32,792 bases of DNA from contig JAHPYY010000030.1 in NCBI GenBank assembly GCA_019058515.1, positions 1 through 32,792 on the forward strand, given 5' to 3'. This document shows, piece after piece, positions 7,858-16,680 of the stretch; the stretch's first letter is position 1; each line of letters opens with the position of its first letter. This DNA is from Promethearchaeota archaeon (GTDB lineage Archaea > Asgardarchaeota > Lokiarchaeia > Sigynarchaeales > SOKP01). The position numbers were made by a program, and so were the translations under genes. Under the pieces are notes generated by a model that saw only the letters and a list, made by a program, of their open reading frames with translations, was not told the DNA's origin and did no database searches.

Positions 7858-10035
7858 ATGGAAAGCGAAATTTTTGTCCCGCTTGTCTTTCACGCACATC
7901 AACCCGTCGGTAACTTAGATTATGTAATTGAGGACTGCTATCAAAAATCTTATAAACCTTTAATAGAGCAATTGCATCAGAATCCTGAATTGCAAGTTAC
8001 GCTACATTTTTCGGGCAATCTATTAGAATGGTTAATTAAAAACAAACCTGAGTTCATTGATACGCTTAAAGTAATGGCAAGAAGGGGTCAGTTAGAGATG
8101 CTTTCAGGTGGTTACTACGAACCTATATTCGCAATTATACCTTATCGAGATAAGATTGCTCAAATAAAAAAATTATCCGTTTTAATCTACAATGTGTTTG
8201 GTCTAACCGCAAAAGGAGCGTGGTTGCCTGAAAGAGTGTGGGAACCGCATTATCCATCATTTTTAAGTGACGCGGGAATTGAATACATACTGATTGACGA
8301 TAATCACCTCAGATCTTGCGGTCTAACTGAAGAAGAAACCTTTTACTCATACATGACTGAAAACGATAACAAAAAATTAAGAATATTTCCTATTAATGAA
8401 ACCTTAAGGTATTTAACTCCTTGGAAACCAACCTATTATGCGGTTAATTATCTTGAAATACAATCAAATCAAGATAAAGACCGTGTAGCGGTTTTCTTCT
8501 CAGATATGGAAAAGATGGGAGCTTGGGCTTCTACCTATCAATTTTGTTATCAAGAAGGAAGAGGACATATAGAAGGAGATAATGGTAAACCGTTTATACC
8601 GGCGTTTTTTGAACAAATTAACAATAATCCGTGGATAAAGTCTATTACGTTGATGAATTATGTAGAGAAACATCCGGCTAAAGGATTGATTTACCTTCCA
8701 TCATCGAGTTACGATATGATGGAAGTTTGGGCTCTTCCCTCGGATAAAATCGAGAGATTTGAGTCTTTCAGAGAACGATTAAAACATAACGATGAATTCT
8801 CAAGAGAATTAGGATTTGTTAAAGCGGGTTTTTGGAGGCATTTTTTAGTTAAATACCCCGAAGCTAATAACATGCATAAAAAGATGCTCCATGTTAGGGA
8901 AAAACTCGTTCAAATAGAAGATAAGGTTAAAGTACTGGATGAAGAAGTGAATAAATCCGAAATTTATGGTCTCTTAGCGGATGCCATTGACGAAATTCAC
9001 AAATCGCAATGTAATGATAGCTATTGGCACGGATTTTCAGGGGGTTTGTACCTTCAATTCTTGCGATTTGAAGTGTATTCCCATTTAATTAAAGCAGAAA
9101 ATTTGATAAATGAGTTAAACCAAAAATTATATCCAACAACCGAGTCGTATATATCAGTTTTACCAAAAGACTTCAATAAAAATGGGAAATTGGAAATGCT
9201 TATCGAATCAAGTATTCTCAATATGTATTTGGATCCATCAGACGGTGGTACAATTTTTGAAATCGACTATAAACCCAAGGCATACAATTTGTTGAACACC
9301 TTAACGAGATGGAAAGAACCGTATCATAAGGATGAATTTATTAAGAATGACATCATTGAGATTGATGATTCCCGGAGATCAATGTTGCGAGTAAGATTTT
9401 TCGATCGAGGTAATAATCCGGAGAACTTGTACAAAAATTCTTATCATGAACTGGGAGACTTTTTGAAAGGAGATTTCAATATTAATTCCTATTTTAAGGA
9501 AAGGAACACAGCAATAGTTAAGCTTGAGAGAAAGGGAAATGTACAACTACCAATCTCGAATCAAATGTGTACATGTATTATGTATAAGAACCTTTTAATT
9601 GAAGAAAATCAAATTTTGATCACCATAAAGGGGAAGGTTGGTGAAGAAACTCAGCATGATGAGATTAACAAGGAAATTGAGGAAAATTTGCTCGTAGGAA
9701 TAGACCTTCCTTTCTTTTTAAGTGGCGACGACTTAACATGGGATTGCAGTAAGTTGTTATTAGAAGGGGAAAAAAGTTGTAAGTTCTTGGATAAAATCTG
9801 TTTTGAGGGAAACGATTTTGAAGCGTACGACAAAACCCATAACTTAGCCATTAAATTCATGATAACCTCAAATAAAGGAAACTCGAACATATGCAAATTT
9901 CCATTATATACGCTTGTGCTAGAAAATCAAAACTATAAAAAAATATATCAAGGTCTTAACCTCTTACCAGTGTTTAACATAAGTCCTTCTTTTGAATTTC
10001 AAATCCAGATCAAGGTTGAGGAATTCACTTCTTAA
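7858..10035 (+). CDS. GH57 4-alpha-glucanotransferase (amylase family)
   Basis: A 725-aa GH57 enzyme. Expected conserved regions are present in order: H-A-H-Q-P-V-G-N at 12-19; A-W-L-P-E-R-V-W-E-P at 121-130, with nucleophile Glu125; F-F-S-D-M-E-K-M-G at 213-221, with acid/base Asp216; and L-P-S-S-S-Y-D-M-M-E-V-W-A-L-P near 280-295. These positions closely match Thermococcus litoralis 4-alpha-glucanotransferase (Glu123, Asp214 as I recall). The C-terminal 300 residues correspond to the beta-rich domains usual in that subfamily. No signal peptide is seen, so it acts in the cytoplasm, transferring maltosyl or longer units between alpha-1,4-glucans during glycogen or maltodextrin turnover. It is divergent from the maltokinase-like gene, with a 177-bp shared promoter region. 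Confidence 0.88.
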   Translation: MESEIFVPLVFHAHQPVGNLDYVIEDCYQKSYKPLIEQLHQNPELQVTLHFSGNLLEWLIKNKPEFIDTLKVMARRGQLEMLSGGYYEPIFAIIPYRDKIAQIKKLSVLIYNVFGLTAKGAWLPERVWEPHYPSFLSDAGIEYILIDDNHLRSCGLTEEETFYSYMTENDNKKLRIFPINETLRYLTPWKPTYYAVNYLEIQSNQDKDRVAVFFSDMEKMGAWASTYQFCYQEGRGHIEGDNGKPFIPAFFEQINNNPWIKSITLMNYVEKHPAKGLIYLPSSSYDMMEVWALPSDKIERFESFRERLKHNDEFSRELGFVKAGFWRHFLVKYPEANNMHKKMLHVREKLVQIEDKVKVLDEEVNKSEIYGLLADAIDEIHKSQCNDSYWHGFSGGLYLQFLRFEVYSHLIKAENLINELNQKLYPTTESYISVLPKDFNKNGKLEMLIESSILNMYLDPSDGGTIFEIDYKPKAYNLLNTLTRWKEPYHKDEFIKNDIIEIDDSRRSMLRVRFFDRGNNPENLYKNSYHELGDFLKGDFNINSYFKERNTAIVKLERKGNVQLPISNQMCTCIMYKNLLIEENQILITIKGKVGEETQHDEINKEIEENLLVGIDLPFFLSGDDLTWDCSKLLLEGEKSCKFLDKICFEGNDFEAYDKTHNLAIKFMITSNKGNSNICKFPLYTLVLENQNYKKIYQGLNLLPVFNISPSFEFQIQIKVEEFTS

Positions 10036-10044
10036 TTTTGATTT

Positions 10045-10956
10045 CTACACGAAAAAAGTACCCTCAGCCATAACTTTCACGCGACCAGAAACAAGAATCC
10101 TCTCTTTCAAGTTTTTCACATACACTAGAAGTTTACTTGGCCGATTTATTTCGTAACCTTGTTCTATAATTATATTTTTATTAGGTGGAGCCAGCTCATT
10201 TTTTACTAAATACGCCCCTAATGGTCCAGCGGCGCTACCAGTGGCGGGATCCTCCAACACACCGACCTGAGGAGCGAACATTCTAACATGAATATCAGAA
10301 TCTTGAAATTTAGTATCAGTGGTGATAATTAAAATCTTGTGATCTGGAATATCCCTAATTGCATCGAAAATTAACGTTGGATTGGGAACTGCTTTTTTTA
10401 ATGAAGCAAGGTTTTTAATTGGGATTATTATAAATGGACTTCCTGTTGAAACCACTTGAATTAAAGCGTTAGAATTTACATCGCTCTTGCTAAGACCAAT
10501 TGAATTTAATATTTCTTTTGGATCTTGATTAAAATTAAAAAACTGAGGAACATTCTGAGACATTTCAATACGATTTTCTCCCAAGAATTTTACAGGAGTA
10601 GGACCAATGCCTAGTTCTAAATTTGTCTCAATTGTGTCAGTAGGCACCAAATTTTTTAACTTTAAAACAAAGGTGGAACCTAATGTGGGATGGCCCGCAA
10701 AAGAGAGTTCTGCACCAGGAGTAAAAATCCTAACCTTACAAGCACACTGGCTATAATTGGTTGGTAAAAGAAACGTAGTTTCAGAAAAATTCATTTCAAG
10801 AGCTATACCTTGCATAATTTCCGTTTCAATTTCCGAGTTTAACTTAAGATCGTAAAAAGTAGCGAGTTGATTTCCACTAAATTTAAATCTCTCGTCAGCA
10901 AATACGCTTGTTTGTACGAAAGGGATGTTCATAGATATATCAATTCTATATTTCAT
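10045..10956 (-). CDS. PhzF-family isomerase-like protein
   Basis: A 303-aa member of the PhzF / diaminopimelate-epimerase fold. Motifs visible: F-S-G-N-Q-L-A near 26-32, the catalytic-type Glu59 in F-S-E-T-T-F, F-A-G-H-P-T-L-G-S near 86-94, and E-D-P-A-T-G-S-A-A-G-P near 235-245. In this family one active-site Glu moves protons and no cofactor is used. The substrate in archaea is unknown; phenazine synthesis is not implied. The C-terminal half is a degenerate repeat of the N-terminal half, as usual in the fold. The ATG is clear. It is convergent with the GH57 gene, with only nine bases between stops. Confidence 0.87.
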   Translation of the reverse strand: MKYRIDISMNIPFVQTSVFADERFKFSGNQLATFYDLKLNSEIETEIMQGIALEMNFSETTFLLPTNYSQCACKVRIFTPGAELSFAGHPTLGSTFVLKLKNLVPTDTIETNLELGIGPTPVKFLGENRIEMSQNVPQFFNFNQDPKEILNSIGLSKSDVNSNALIQVVSTGSPFIIIPIKNLASLKKAVPNPTLIFDAIRDIPDHKILIITTDTKFQDSDIHVRMFAPQVGVLEDPATGSAAGPLGAYLVKNELAPPNKNIIIEQGYEINRPSKLLVYVKNLKERILVSGRVKVMAEGTFFV

Positions 10957-11373
10957 ATTTAAAATTTATGGGTACTTGAGTAAAAAAATTACCATAAGGT
11001 GCAAAGGTTTTTAAAAGTCGTCATTTCTGACATATTTGTAGATCATATCCCTCACATCGCCATTAAAACAACATTTATATAGATTTACAACAAATATTAC
11101 AATTAATTACAAGAATTTTACATTAGCGGGTTATTTTACAATTTCCGACCATAATAGAACAGAAAGAAAGGACTCTTGGTTTGACAATAACGATCTTATT
11201 AAACGCCACATCCAAAGTAATCCACACGTCAAATTAATAAGAAAAAAATTGATGAAAGCGAGATTTAAGGGAAATTTAAAATTCTGATAAAATAGCTCGC
11301 ATTCGACTTTGATTCTATTTCTCTATAATTTTATCAATTATTATCAAAAAAGATTTACTTTGTGCAAGCTCAA
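10957..11373. other. Intergenic region, 417 bp, with an unexplained open frame
   Basis: Lies between the start of the PhzF-like gene and the end of pcm, both on the minus strand. A possible plus-strand TATA box (TTTATATAG near 11074) and an 81-codon open stretch without a normal start codon occur here. No RNA gene was recognised. Confidence 0.45.
11042..11287 (+). other. Open frame without canonical start, possible gene remnant
   Basis: 81 codons are open on the plus strand between a TAG at 11039 and a TGA at 11285. The translation looks protein-like in its second half (W-F-D-N-N-D-L-I-K-R-H-I-Q-S-N-P-H-V-K-L-I-R-K-K-L-M-K-A-R-F). There is no ATG, GTG or TTG until very late in the frame. It may be a gene fragment, a gene with a rare start such as ATT or ATA, or chance. 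No family is recognised. Confidence 0.2.
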
Positions 11374-12033
11374 TCACTCTGGAAAAGCGTAAGTACCAAC
11401 AAGGGGAACGAACCTGACCGCGGTGATTTTTTTTGTATCAAATTCATTTCCTTTCTTTGTAATAACATACAGATTTTGTCCAAAATTCTTGGAACCCGCG
11501 GGAATACACATAATGCCTCCGTCTTTTAATTGCTCTCTTAGAGGAGGAGGAATTTTTTTAGGAGAAGCGGCAGTAACCAAAATCTTATCGAAAGGAGCTT
11601 TTTCAGGGTAACCTAGAGTTCCATCAGCGTGGATCACGGTGATAAGGTCGCTATAACCAGCCTTTTTAATGCTTTCTTTTGCTGTTGATACTAATTTCAA
11701 ATGTCTCTCAATCGTATAGACATGCCCGTCGGGAGCCACCAACTCAGCGCATAAAGTGGCGTGGTATCCAGAACCTGTTCCAATTTCTAAAACTTTATCA
11801 CCATTCTGTAGATCTAAGTATTCACACATCATTGCGTTCATGTGTGGAGCACTAATCGTTTGATTGCACCCAATAGAAAGAGGAGAATCTATATAAGCGG
11901 ACTTTGTATTGTTCCTTTTTACGAATATCTCTCTTGGAACCTTTAACATGGCATTTATAACGCTGTCTATAGTAAGAATTTTCCTGTTAATTAGACTATC
12001 AACTAACTCCTTTCTTTTTTCGATAAAACTCAT
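11374..12033 (-). CDS. pcm: Protein-L-isoaspartate O-methyltransferase
   Basis: A 219-aa SAM-dependent methyltransferase that methylates isoaspartyl residues in damaged proteins so they can revert to normal Asp. The substrate-binding segment Q-T-I-S-A-P-H-M is at 58-65. Motif I, V-L-E-I-G-T-G-S-G-Y-H-A, is at 81-92 and is diagnostic for PIMT. Further conserved elements include Y-T-I-E-R and P-F-D-K-I-L-V-T-A-A. Length and start agree with archaeal PIMTs. A typical G before Q-T-I-S is Asn here. It is the second gene of a minus-strand group with the U32 protein, 53 bases downstream of that gene's end reading backwards, so co-transcription with it is possible. Confidence 0.93.
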   Translation of the reverse strand: MSFIEKRKELVDSLINRKILTIDSVINAMLKVPREIFVKRNNTKSAYIDSPLSIGCNQTISAPHMNAMMCEYLDLQNGDKVLEIGTGSGYHATLCAELVAPDGHVYTIERHLKLVSTAKESIKKAGYSDLITVIHADGTLGYPEKAPFDKILVTAASPKKIPPPLREQLKDGGIMCIPAGSKNFGQNLYVITKKGNEFDTKKITAVRFVPLVGTYAFPE

Positions 12034-12086
12034 GCCAAATTAACAATCAGATATTTAATTGAATAGTTTATGCGATACCATATGAT

Positions 12087-13328
12087 TTAATTCAGAGTAA
12101 GAATATAAATTTTATCCTTACAACAAACCTCGCTTTTAATAGGTATATTTACCTTAATGACTGATTCAGCGTTAGGCAAAATCATTTTAACCTTTTTTCC
12201 CTTCAATATTATTTTATTTAATTTTTCAATGTGCGAGGACTCTTTGCTTTCAATAATTATTTCAGACCCTAATACAAGGGGGTGTTTAAGATGTTCCAAG
12301 GATATGTTTGCAGACTTGCTTTTTTTATCGTAAGCTAAAATCTTACCAATGTATTCCTTTTTATAAGGAGAAACATTGCCTCTTCGCTTCCTCTCTATTT
12401 CAGCGGGAGTAGGCCTTCCGAAAAAGAACCCAGTGTGAAATCCTCGATTAAAGACCTTAGAGAGTTCCTTTATCCAATATTTTATTTTATTAGGTGTGTA
12501 ATCGCCTTCAAAAAAACTATCTATTGCTTCTCGATAACATTTGGTAACAATGTATGTATATAAGGAATCCTTCATTCTCCCTTCAATTTTAAACGCATCG
12601 ATTTGTATGTCTATTAATTCGGGTATATACTCTATCATGCGCAAATCCTTGGCGTTAAGGAACATTTCCCCATCGTATACCAGTTGGTTGTTCATATCAT
12701 CAATTACCGTCCAAGACCTTCTACAGGGTTGAGAGCAATTTCCCCGATTAGCAGATTGTCTGGAATCGTTGTATAATGTTGCTGAAAGGTAACATCTTCC
12801 TGAAATAGCAGTACAAAGCGAACCATGAACGAAACATTCAGCCTTAACTCGATTAAGATTGCTTTTTATTTCCTTAATCTGAGTAAGAGATAGTTCTCTC
12901 GCGAGTACAATTGATTCTGCCCCAAGAGATTCGTAATATCGCGCAGCCTCGATGTTTGAGACATTAGCTTGAGTTGATATATGAAAGTTTATCCCTATTT
13001 TTTTTGCGAAATTTATGCTAGCGAAATCGTGAGCAATTATTGCGTCAATCTTGTTTTCTTTTGCTTTTCTTATTAAGTTATATAATTGCTCTAGCTCTGA
13101 ATCGTATATTAATATATTCGTGCATAAATAGGACTTCATATTGTTATTTTTACAAAATTTTGTTATATTAGGGATGTCTTCAAGGTTAAAATTCCGTGCT
13201 TTAGCCCGCATATTAAATTGTTGAACTCCAAAATAAACAGCATCCGCTAATCCTGAGAGTTGCTTTAAGGACGACCAATCTTGAGCAGGTGCTACTAATT
13301 CTGGTTTGAAGTTATGGGAATCTTTCAT
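12087..13328 (-). CDS. U32-family protein (RNA hydroxylation type)
   Basis: A 413-aa member of the U32 'peptidase' family. The signature E-C-F-V-H-G-S-L-C-T-A-I-S-G-R-C-Y-L-S spans about 164-182, followed by N-R-G-N-C-S-Q-P-C-R near 194-203. The four conserved cysteines (C172, C179, C198, C202) are the set that binds an iron-sulfur cluster in characterised relatives. Bacterial members TrhP and RlhA hydroxylate tRNA U34 or 23S rRNA using prephenate, and UbiU/UbiV hydroxylate quinones. An RNA-modification role is more likely than proteolysis, but the archaeal substrate is not known. The N-terminus (E-L-V-A-P-A-Q-D-W) is the standard barrel start, supporting the ATG. Confidence 0.87.
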   Translation of the reverse strand: MKDSHNFKPELVAPAQDWSSLKQLSGLADAVYFGVQQFNMRAKARNFNLEDIPNITKFCKNNNMKSYLCTNILIYDSELEQLYNLIRKAKENKIDAIIAHDFASINFAKKIGINFHISTQANVSNIEAARYYESLGAESIVLARELSLTQIKEIKSNLNRVKAECFVHGSLCTAISGRCYLSATLYNDSRQSANRGNCSQPCRRSWTVIDDMNNQLVYDGEMFLNAKDLRMIEYIPELIDIQIDAFKIEGRMKDSLYTYIVTKCYREAIDSFFEGDYTPNKIKYWIKELSKVFNRGFHTGFFFGRPTPAEIERKRRGNVSPYKKEYIGKILAYDKKSKSANISLEHLKHPLVLGSEIIIESKESSHIEKLNKIILKGKKVKMILPNAESVIKVNIPIKSEVCCKDKIYILTLN

Positions 13329-13403
13329 GCTTATATTTCTTGTTTTGCATCGAGAAAAAATTAAAACATTACTAATTATTATCTATTCTAATAAAATACT
13401 TTT

Positions 13404-13411
13404 CTTATAAG
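13404..13411 (+). promoter_or_regulatory. TATA box for the redox cluster
   Basis: CTTATAAG lies 24-31 bases before the TTG start at 13435. The spacing suggests a leaderless or nearly leaderless transcript for the flavoprotein gene. Position and sequence only. Confidence 0.4.
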
Positions 13412-13434
13412 TCTTAAACAGGTGAAAAACAGTA

Positions 13435-14010
13435 TTGAAAGCAATTCTTTTTAATTCGAGCCCAAATAAAGAAGGGAATACTTATCATAGTTTGAACTTG
13501 GTAATGGAAGAATTAAAGGCTGAAGGGATAGAATGCGAATATATTTGGATTGGTAGAGAGAAAATTCATGGATGTATTGCTTGCCATTCCTGCGTTAGAA
13601 ACAAAGATAGGAAATGCAACCAATCCGACGATAGGATGAATGAATTCATAGAAAAGATTATAGGCGCAGATGCAATTATCCTTGGTTCTCCTACATATTT
13701 TGCAGATTTGTCTACAAATATGAAAGCTCTTATAGAGAGAGTGGGATTTGTTTGCAGGGCAAACGGTAATTTACTAAAGAGAAAGGTTGGAGCTGCTGTC
13801 GTAGCTGTGAGAAGAGCTGGAGGAGCACATGTGTTTTCAAGTATAAATTACTTTTTTCTTATTGCCGAAATGATCGTAGTTGGTTCCTCCTACTGGAATA
13901 TCGGAATAGGTTTAAATCCAGGCGATATGTTAAAGGATTTGGAAGGAGTAGATACATTAAAGACGCTTGGAAAGAACATAGCGTTCGCACTTAAAAAACT
14001 AAAGGCTTAA
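13435..14010 (+). CDS. Iron-sulfur flavoprotein (NADPH-FMN reductase fold)
   Basis: A 191-aa flavodoxin-fold protein. FMN-binding segments S-S-P-N-K-E-G-N-T (8-16) and G-S-P-T-Y-F-A-D (84-91) are present. The compact cysteine motif C47-x2-C50-x2-C53-x7-C61 is the [4Fe-4S] motif of archaeal iron-sulfur flavoproteins (Isf type). Such proteins pass electrons between ferredoxin and acceptors such as oxygen, peroxide or quinones. The start is TTG, the only codon in frame that leaves the flavodoxin strand intact. It precedes a ferredoxin and an AOR-family enzyme on the same strand (gap of 86 bases), so it probably belongs to the same electron-transfer unit. Confidence 0.85.
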   Translation: MKAILFNSSPNKEGNTYHSLNLVMEELKAEGIECEYIWIGREKIHGCIACHSCVRNKDRKCNQSDDRMNEFIEKIIGADAIILGSPTYFADLSTNMKALIERVGFVCRANGNLLKRKVGAAVVAVRRAGGAHVFSSINYFFLIAEMIVVGSSYWNIGIGLNPGDMLKDLEGVDTLKTLGKNIAFALKKLKA

Positions 14011-14096
14011 ACATTCATTCTTTTTTTATTTTCTCAGTATTTTTGGAGGTTTTGAATAAATAAAACTTAATAAAGGTTAGAACCAAATTTACGATC

Positions 14097-14342
14097 ATGA
14101 GTTCTGATACTGGAAAAATTATAGTTAAAACCGAAACTAATTGCGTTGGTTGTTTAATTTGCGCCTTTATGTGTAGTTATACTAACGAAAATGAATTTAA
14201 TCCCAGTAAAGCTCATATAATCATAGAAAAACCATACTCTCTATCTCCCAAAATTGTGTTTTTAGACTCGTGTAAAAAATGTGGAGTATGCGCTCAATAT
14301 TGTCTTTATGGTGCTTTATCTATTGAAGGAGGAGATTCTTAA
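14097..14342 (+). CDS. 2x[4Fe-4S] ferredoxin, AOR partner
   Basis: An 81-aa ferredoxin. Two complete cluster motifs are visible: C16-x2-C19-x2-C22-x3-C26 and C59-x2-C62-x2-C65-x3-C69. Between them is a longer insert with a strand, as in the electron-transfer subunits paired with aldehyde ferredoxin oxidoreductases. The stop is two bases before the ATG of the oxidoreductase, and the ribosome-binding site of that gene lies inside this gene. The two are therefore translated from one mRNA and probably form a complex. Confidence 0.88.
   Translation: MSSDTGKIIVKTETNCVGCLICAFMCSYTNENEFNPSKAHIIIEKPYSLSPKIVFLDSCKKCGVCAQYCLYGALSIEGGDS
14326..14333 (+). promoter_or_regulatory. Shine-Dalgarno for AOR-family gene
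   Basis: AAGGAGGA lies within the last codons of the ferredoxin gene, about 11 bases before ATG 14345. It is the strongest ribosome-binding site I saw in the window and points to translational coupling. Confidence 0.6.
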
Positions 14343-14344
14343 AT

Positions 14345-16243
14345 ATGTATGGTTATACGGGTAATATTTTAGAAGTTGATCTAACTAACGATTCTTTGCA
14401 CATATTAAACTCGGAACAGAAGGATTTAAGAAATTTTATAGGAGGGTTCGGAACTAATTGTAAGTACGCTACCGATTATATAAAACCAAAATTAGACCCC
14501 TTATCTGAGGAGAATACAGTGATAATCGGTGCTGGACCATTAGTTGGGACGCCCACTCCAGGATCCTCTAGGATTGTTGCGATTACTAAATTTCCTGCCA
14601 CAGGGGCTATAGCAAATTCTTGTGGAAGCATGAGTTTTGGATATCATCTTAAACACTCGGGATTTGATCACATTATTATTAAAGGAGTCTCTGAGAATCC
14701 TTGTTATATCGTAATTCAAAACGACGACATTCAAATTAAAGATGCAAAAAATCTGTGGGGTAAAGATATCGTTGATACAACAGACAAAATTAAGGCAATA
14801 TATGGAACCTGTGGCGTAATATCTATTGGACAAGCAGGAGAAAATTTAGTTAAAGGTGCATTAACTCTAGTGGATAAAATATCAACATTTGGTCGGGGTG
14901 GACTTGGAGCAGTACTTGGTTCAAAAAACCTCAAAGCTATTGTGGCTAAAGGAAACAAAGGAGTCAATATATACAATAGGAAAGAGTTTTTTAAAATCCT
15001 CAAAAATTTACTCACTCGAGTTAAATCGTATCCTCAGCGTTCTTCTTGGATAGATTTGGGGATGCTGAGGAGTTTACCCATAGGAATGATATTATCATTA
15101 AAAGGTCAGAAAAAGAAAGCAAGGCAGGCTAGCGAAAAAACATATTTAACTAAGATAAAGAAACGGCGGATTGCATGTCCCTCTTGTCCGATGGCAGATA
15201 AAGATATACTACAGATTAAAGAAGGAGAGTTCAGCGGCGAGATTTGTTATACATCATCTGTGATAAATCCTTTCTTTCTTCTCGCACTCGATGGAATTAC
15301 GACTTATCAAGAAGCAATTAAAGCATTTGCTCTCATTAATAGATATGGTTTAGATTCGTTAACAATTACGGCTATGTTGGAATTCTTATCAAAGATGAAT
15401 AAAGAAGGGTTACTTCCATCTTCAGAAACAGGTTATGATTGGAAAACTGACTTTGCAAGCTTACAGCGCCTAATTGAAATATACACCTTTAAACCAAATC
15501 ACTTTAGTAAAGTAATATCGAACGGGTGGAACAGTCTTGCTCAAGAGAAAGGTGGACTTAAAAATAAAATGTTAACTGTAAAAGGTTTGGATGTTATATT
15601 CGATCCACGCCTCCTAAGGCTTGGTACAATGGAATTCGAACAGGTTGTAAATCCAAAGGGAGCTCATGTGGCTTCTGGAGGATCTCCTACGTATGTAGGC
15701 GCAGCAAGTTCTCTTGAAAAATTTGAAACCCATTTTAGAAGAATGGGTATTCCGGAATCGGCGTTCGAAAGAATTTTTTCACCTCCAAAAAAGCAAATGG
15801 GAATAAATGTGGGTAGGTTAACGAGGTATGCTGAAGATTGGTATACCATTTTAAGTTCTCAAGGGGTGTGTGCAAGAGCTCAAATGAATAGATTTTATAG
15901 CTTAGAACTCATAACGGAGCTGTATAATGTTGTAACCGGATTTGATTTTAGTCAAGATCAAATTCGGATTGCAGCTGAAAGATCTTGGAATTTATTAAAA
16001 CTATTAAATGTAAAAGAAGGGTTCTCCAAGTCAAATGATAAGTTTCCAAAAGGTTGGTTTGAAGATTTATCTATAGGTAAATTAAATTTAAAGCTAAAAG
16101 ATTTCTTCGGAGAGGTAATTATAACCGAAGAAATAGCGAATCAACTCCTTAACGATTATTATGAAGAACGAGGGTGGTCAACTACAGAAGGTACGCCTTT
16201 AAATTCAAAGATTAGGGAGTTAGGTTTGGAAAAAAAAGTTTAG
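14345..16243 (+). CDS. AOR-family tungsten oxidoreductase, Asp-ligand variant
   Basis: A 632-aa member of the aldehyde:ferredoxin oxidoreductase family, which holds a bis-pterin W (or Mo) cofactor and one [4Fe-4S] cluster. The N-terminus (G-Y-T-G-N-I-L-E-V-D-L) and A-S-G-G-S-P-like loops are typical. The expected cluster motif C-x2-C-x3-C reads C278-P-S-C281-P-M-A-D285, so the third ligand position is Asp. The fourth Cys is C509 in Q-G-V-C-A-R-A-Q. I recall similar C-P-x-C-P-x-x-D motifs in the BamB-like (benzoyl-CoA reductase) branch of the family, but cannot verify it here. The substrate is therefore open: an aldehyde or a CoA-thioester. The electron partner is probably the ferredoxin encoded immediately upstream. 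Confidence 0.85.
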   Translation: MYGYTGNILEVDLTNDSLHILNSEQKDLRNFIGGFGTNCKYATDYIKPKLDPLSEENTVIIGAGPLVGTPTPGSSRIVAITKFPATGAIANSCGSMSFGYHLKHSGFDHIIIKGVSENPCYIVIQNDDIQIKDAKNLWGKDIVDTTDKIKAIYGTCGVISIGQAGENLVKGALTLVDKISTFGRGGLGAVLGSKNLKAIVAKGNKGVNIYNRKEFFKILKNLLTRVKSYPQRSSWIDLGMLRSLPIGMILSLKGQKKKARQASEKTYLTKIKKRRIACPSCPMADKDILQIKEGEFSGEICYTSSVINPFFLLALDGITTYQEAIKAFALINRYGLDSLTITAMLEFLSKMNKEGLLPSSETGYDWKTDFASLQRLIEIYTFKPNHFSKVISNGWNSLAQEKGGLKNKMLTVKGLDVIFDPRLLRLGTMEFEQVVNPKGAHVASGGSPTYVGAASSLEKFETHFRRMGIPESAFERIFSPPKKQMGINVGRLTRYAEDWYTILSSQGVCARAQMNRFYSLELITELYNVVTGFDFSQDQIRIAAERSWNLLKLLNVKEGFSKSNDKFPKGWFEDLSIGKLNLKLKDFFGEVIITEEIANQLLNDYYEERGWSTTEGTPLNSKIRELGLEKKV

Positions 16244-16246
16244 ATA

Positions 16247-16261
16247 GTGGTTTATTACCAC
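16247..16261 (+). other. Short hairpin after AOR gene
   Basis: GTGGT and ACCAC pair around a five-base loop, four bases after the AOR stop codon, followed by a C-rich run. It could stabilise the mRNA end. There is no T-run, so it is not a classic terminator. Confidence 0.25.
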
Positions 16262-16370
16262 CCCCCGGGAATGAGATTAAAATATCAAAAGAATAAGCTT
16301 AATTTATGTTAGAAAAACAAAATTCTGACTTTAGTAGTTCTTTTACGATTATTCGATCTTTTCTTGACAA

Positions 16371-16628
16371 TTACGATTTTCCCTCTACAAACTTATAAGT
16401 CTGGAATTGCTTGATAAGTTTGTTTAAGAATTTATTTAGGGTTCGCTTATCTAAATCGCATAATTCTTCGTAAGATATCACTTGAGACGTCGTTAATATC
16501 TCCTGAATTTTCCATATGGATTGTGAATTAGAACCTAAAAAAATAGCCTTTTCTCCGTTGTTTCTATATACAATATAGATTATATAATCGAAGCTGAAGA
16601 AAAATCGGGAAAAAATAGTACTTCTCAT
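16371..16628 (-). CDS. Small hypothetical protein, 85 aa
   Basis: An 85-aa ORF with an ATG start, 52 bases downstream of the thioredoxin gene on the same strand, so it is likely in the same transcript. The N-terminal third is aromatic and beta-rich (F-F-F-S-F-D-Y-I-I-Y-I-V-Y). The rest has helices with a pattern that could be a small winged-helix or SNARE-like scaffold (S-Y-E-E-L-C-D-L-D-K-R-T-L-N-K-F-L-N-K-L). I recognise no family. It does not overlap any better candidate, which supports it being real. Confidence 0.5.
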   Translation of the reverse strand: MRSTIFSRFFFSFDYIIYIVYRNNGEKAIFLGSNSQSIWKIQEILTTSQVISYEELCDLDKRTLNKFLNKLIKQFQTYKFVEGKS

Positions 16629-16680
16629 TGTAATTTGGCTAAGAGACGACTATTGTTTCTATCTCCTAGTTGAAATCTCG

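Noticed and set aside
10045..10956. Phenazine biosynthesis gene
   Set aside because: PhzF-fold proteins are widespread and no other phenazine gene is nearby.
14540..15015. Minus-strand ORFs within the AOR gene
   Set aside because: They lie opposite conserved AOR motifs and overlap each other; simple shadows.
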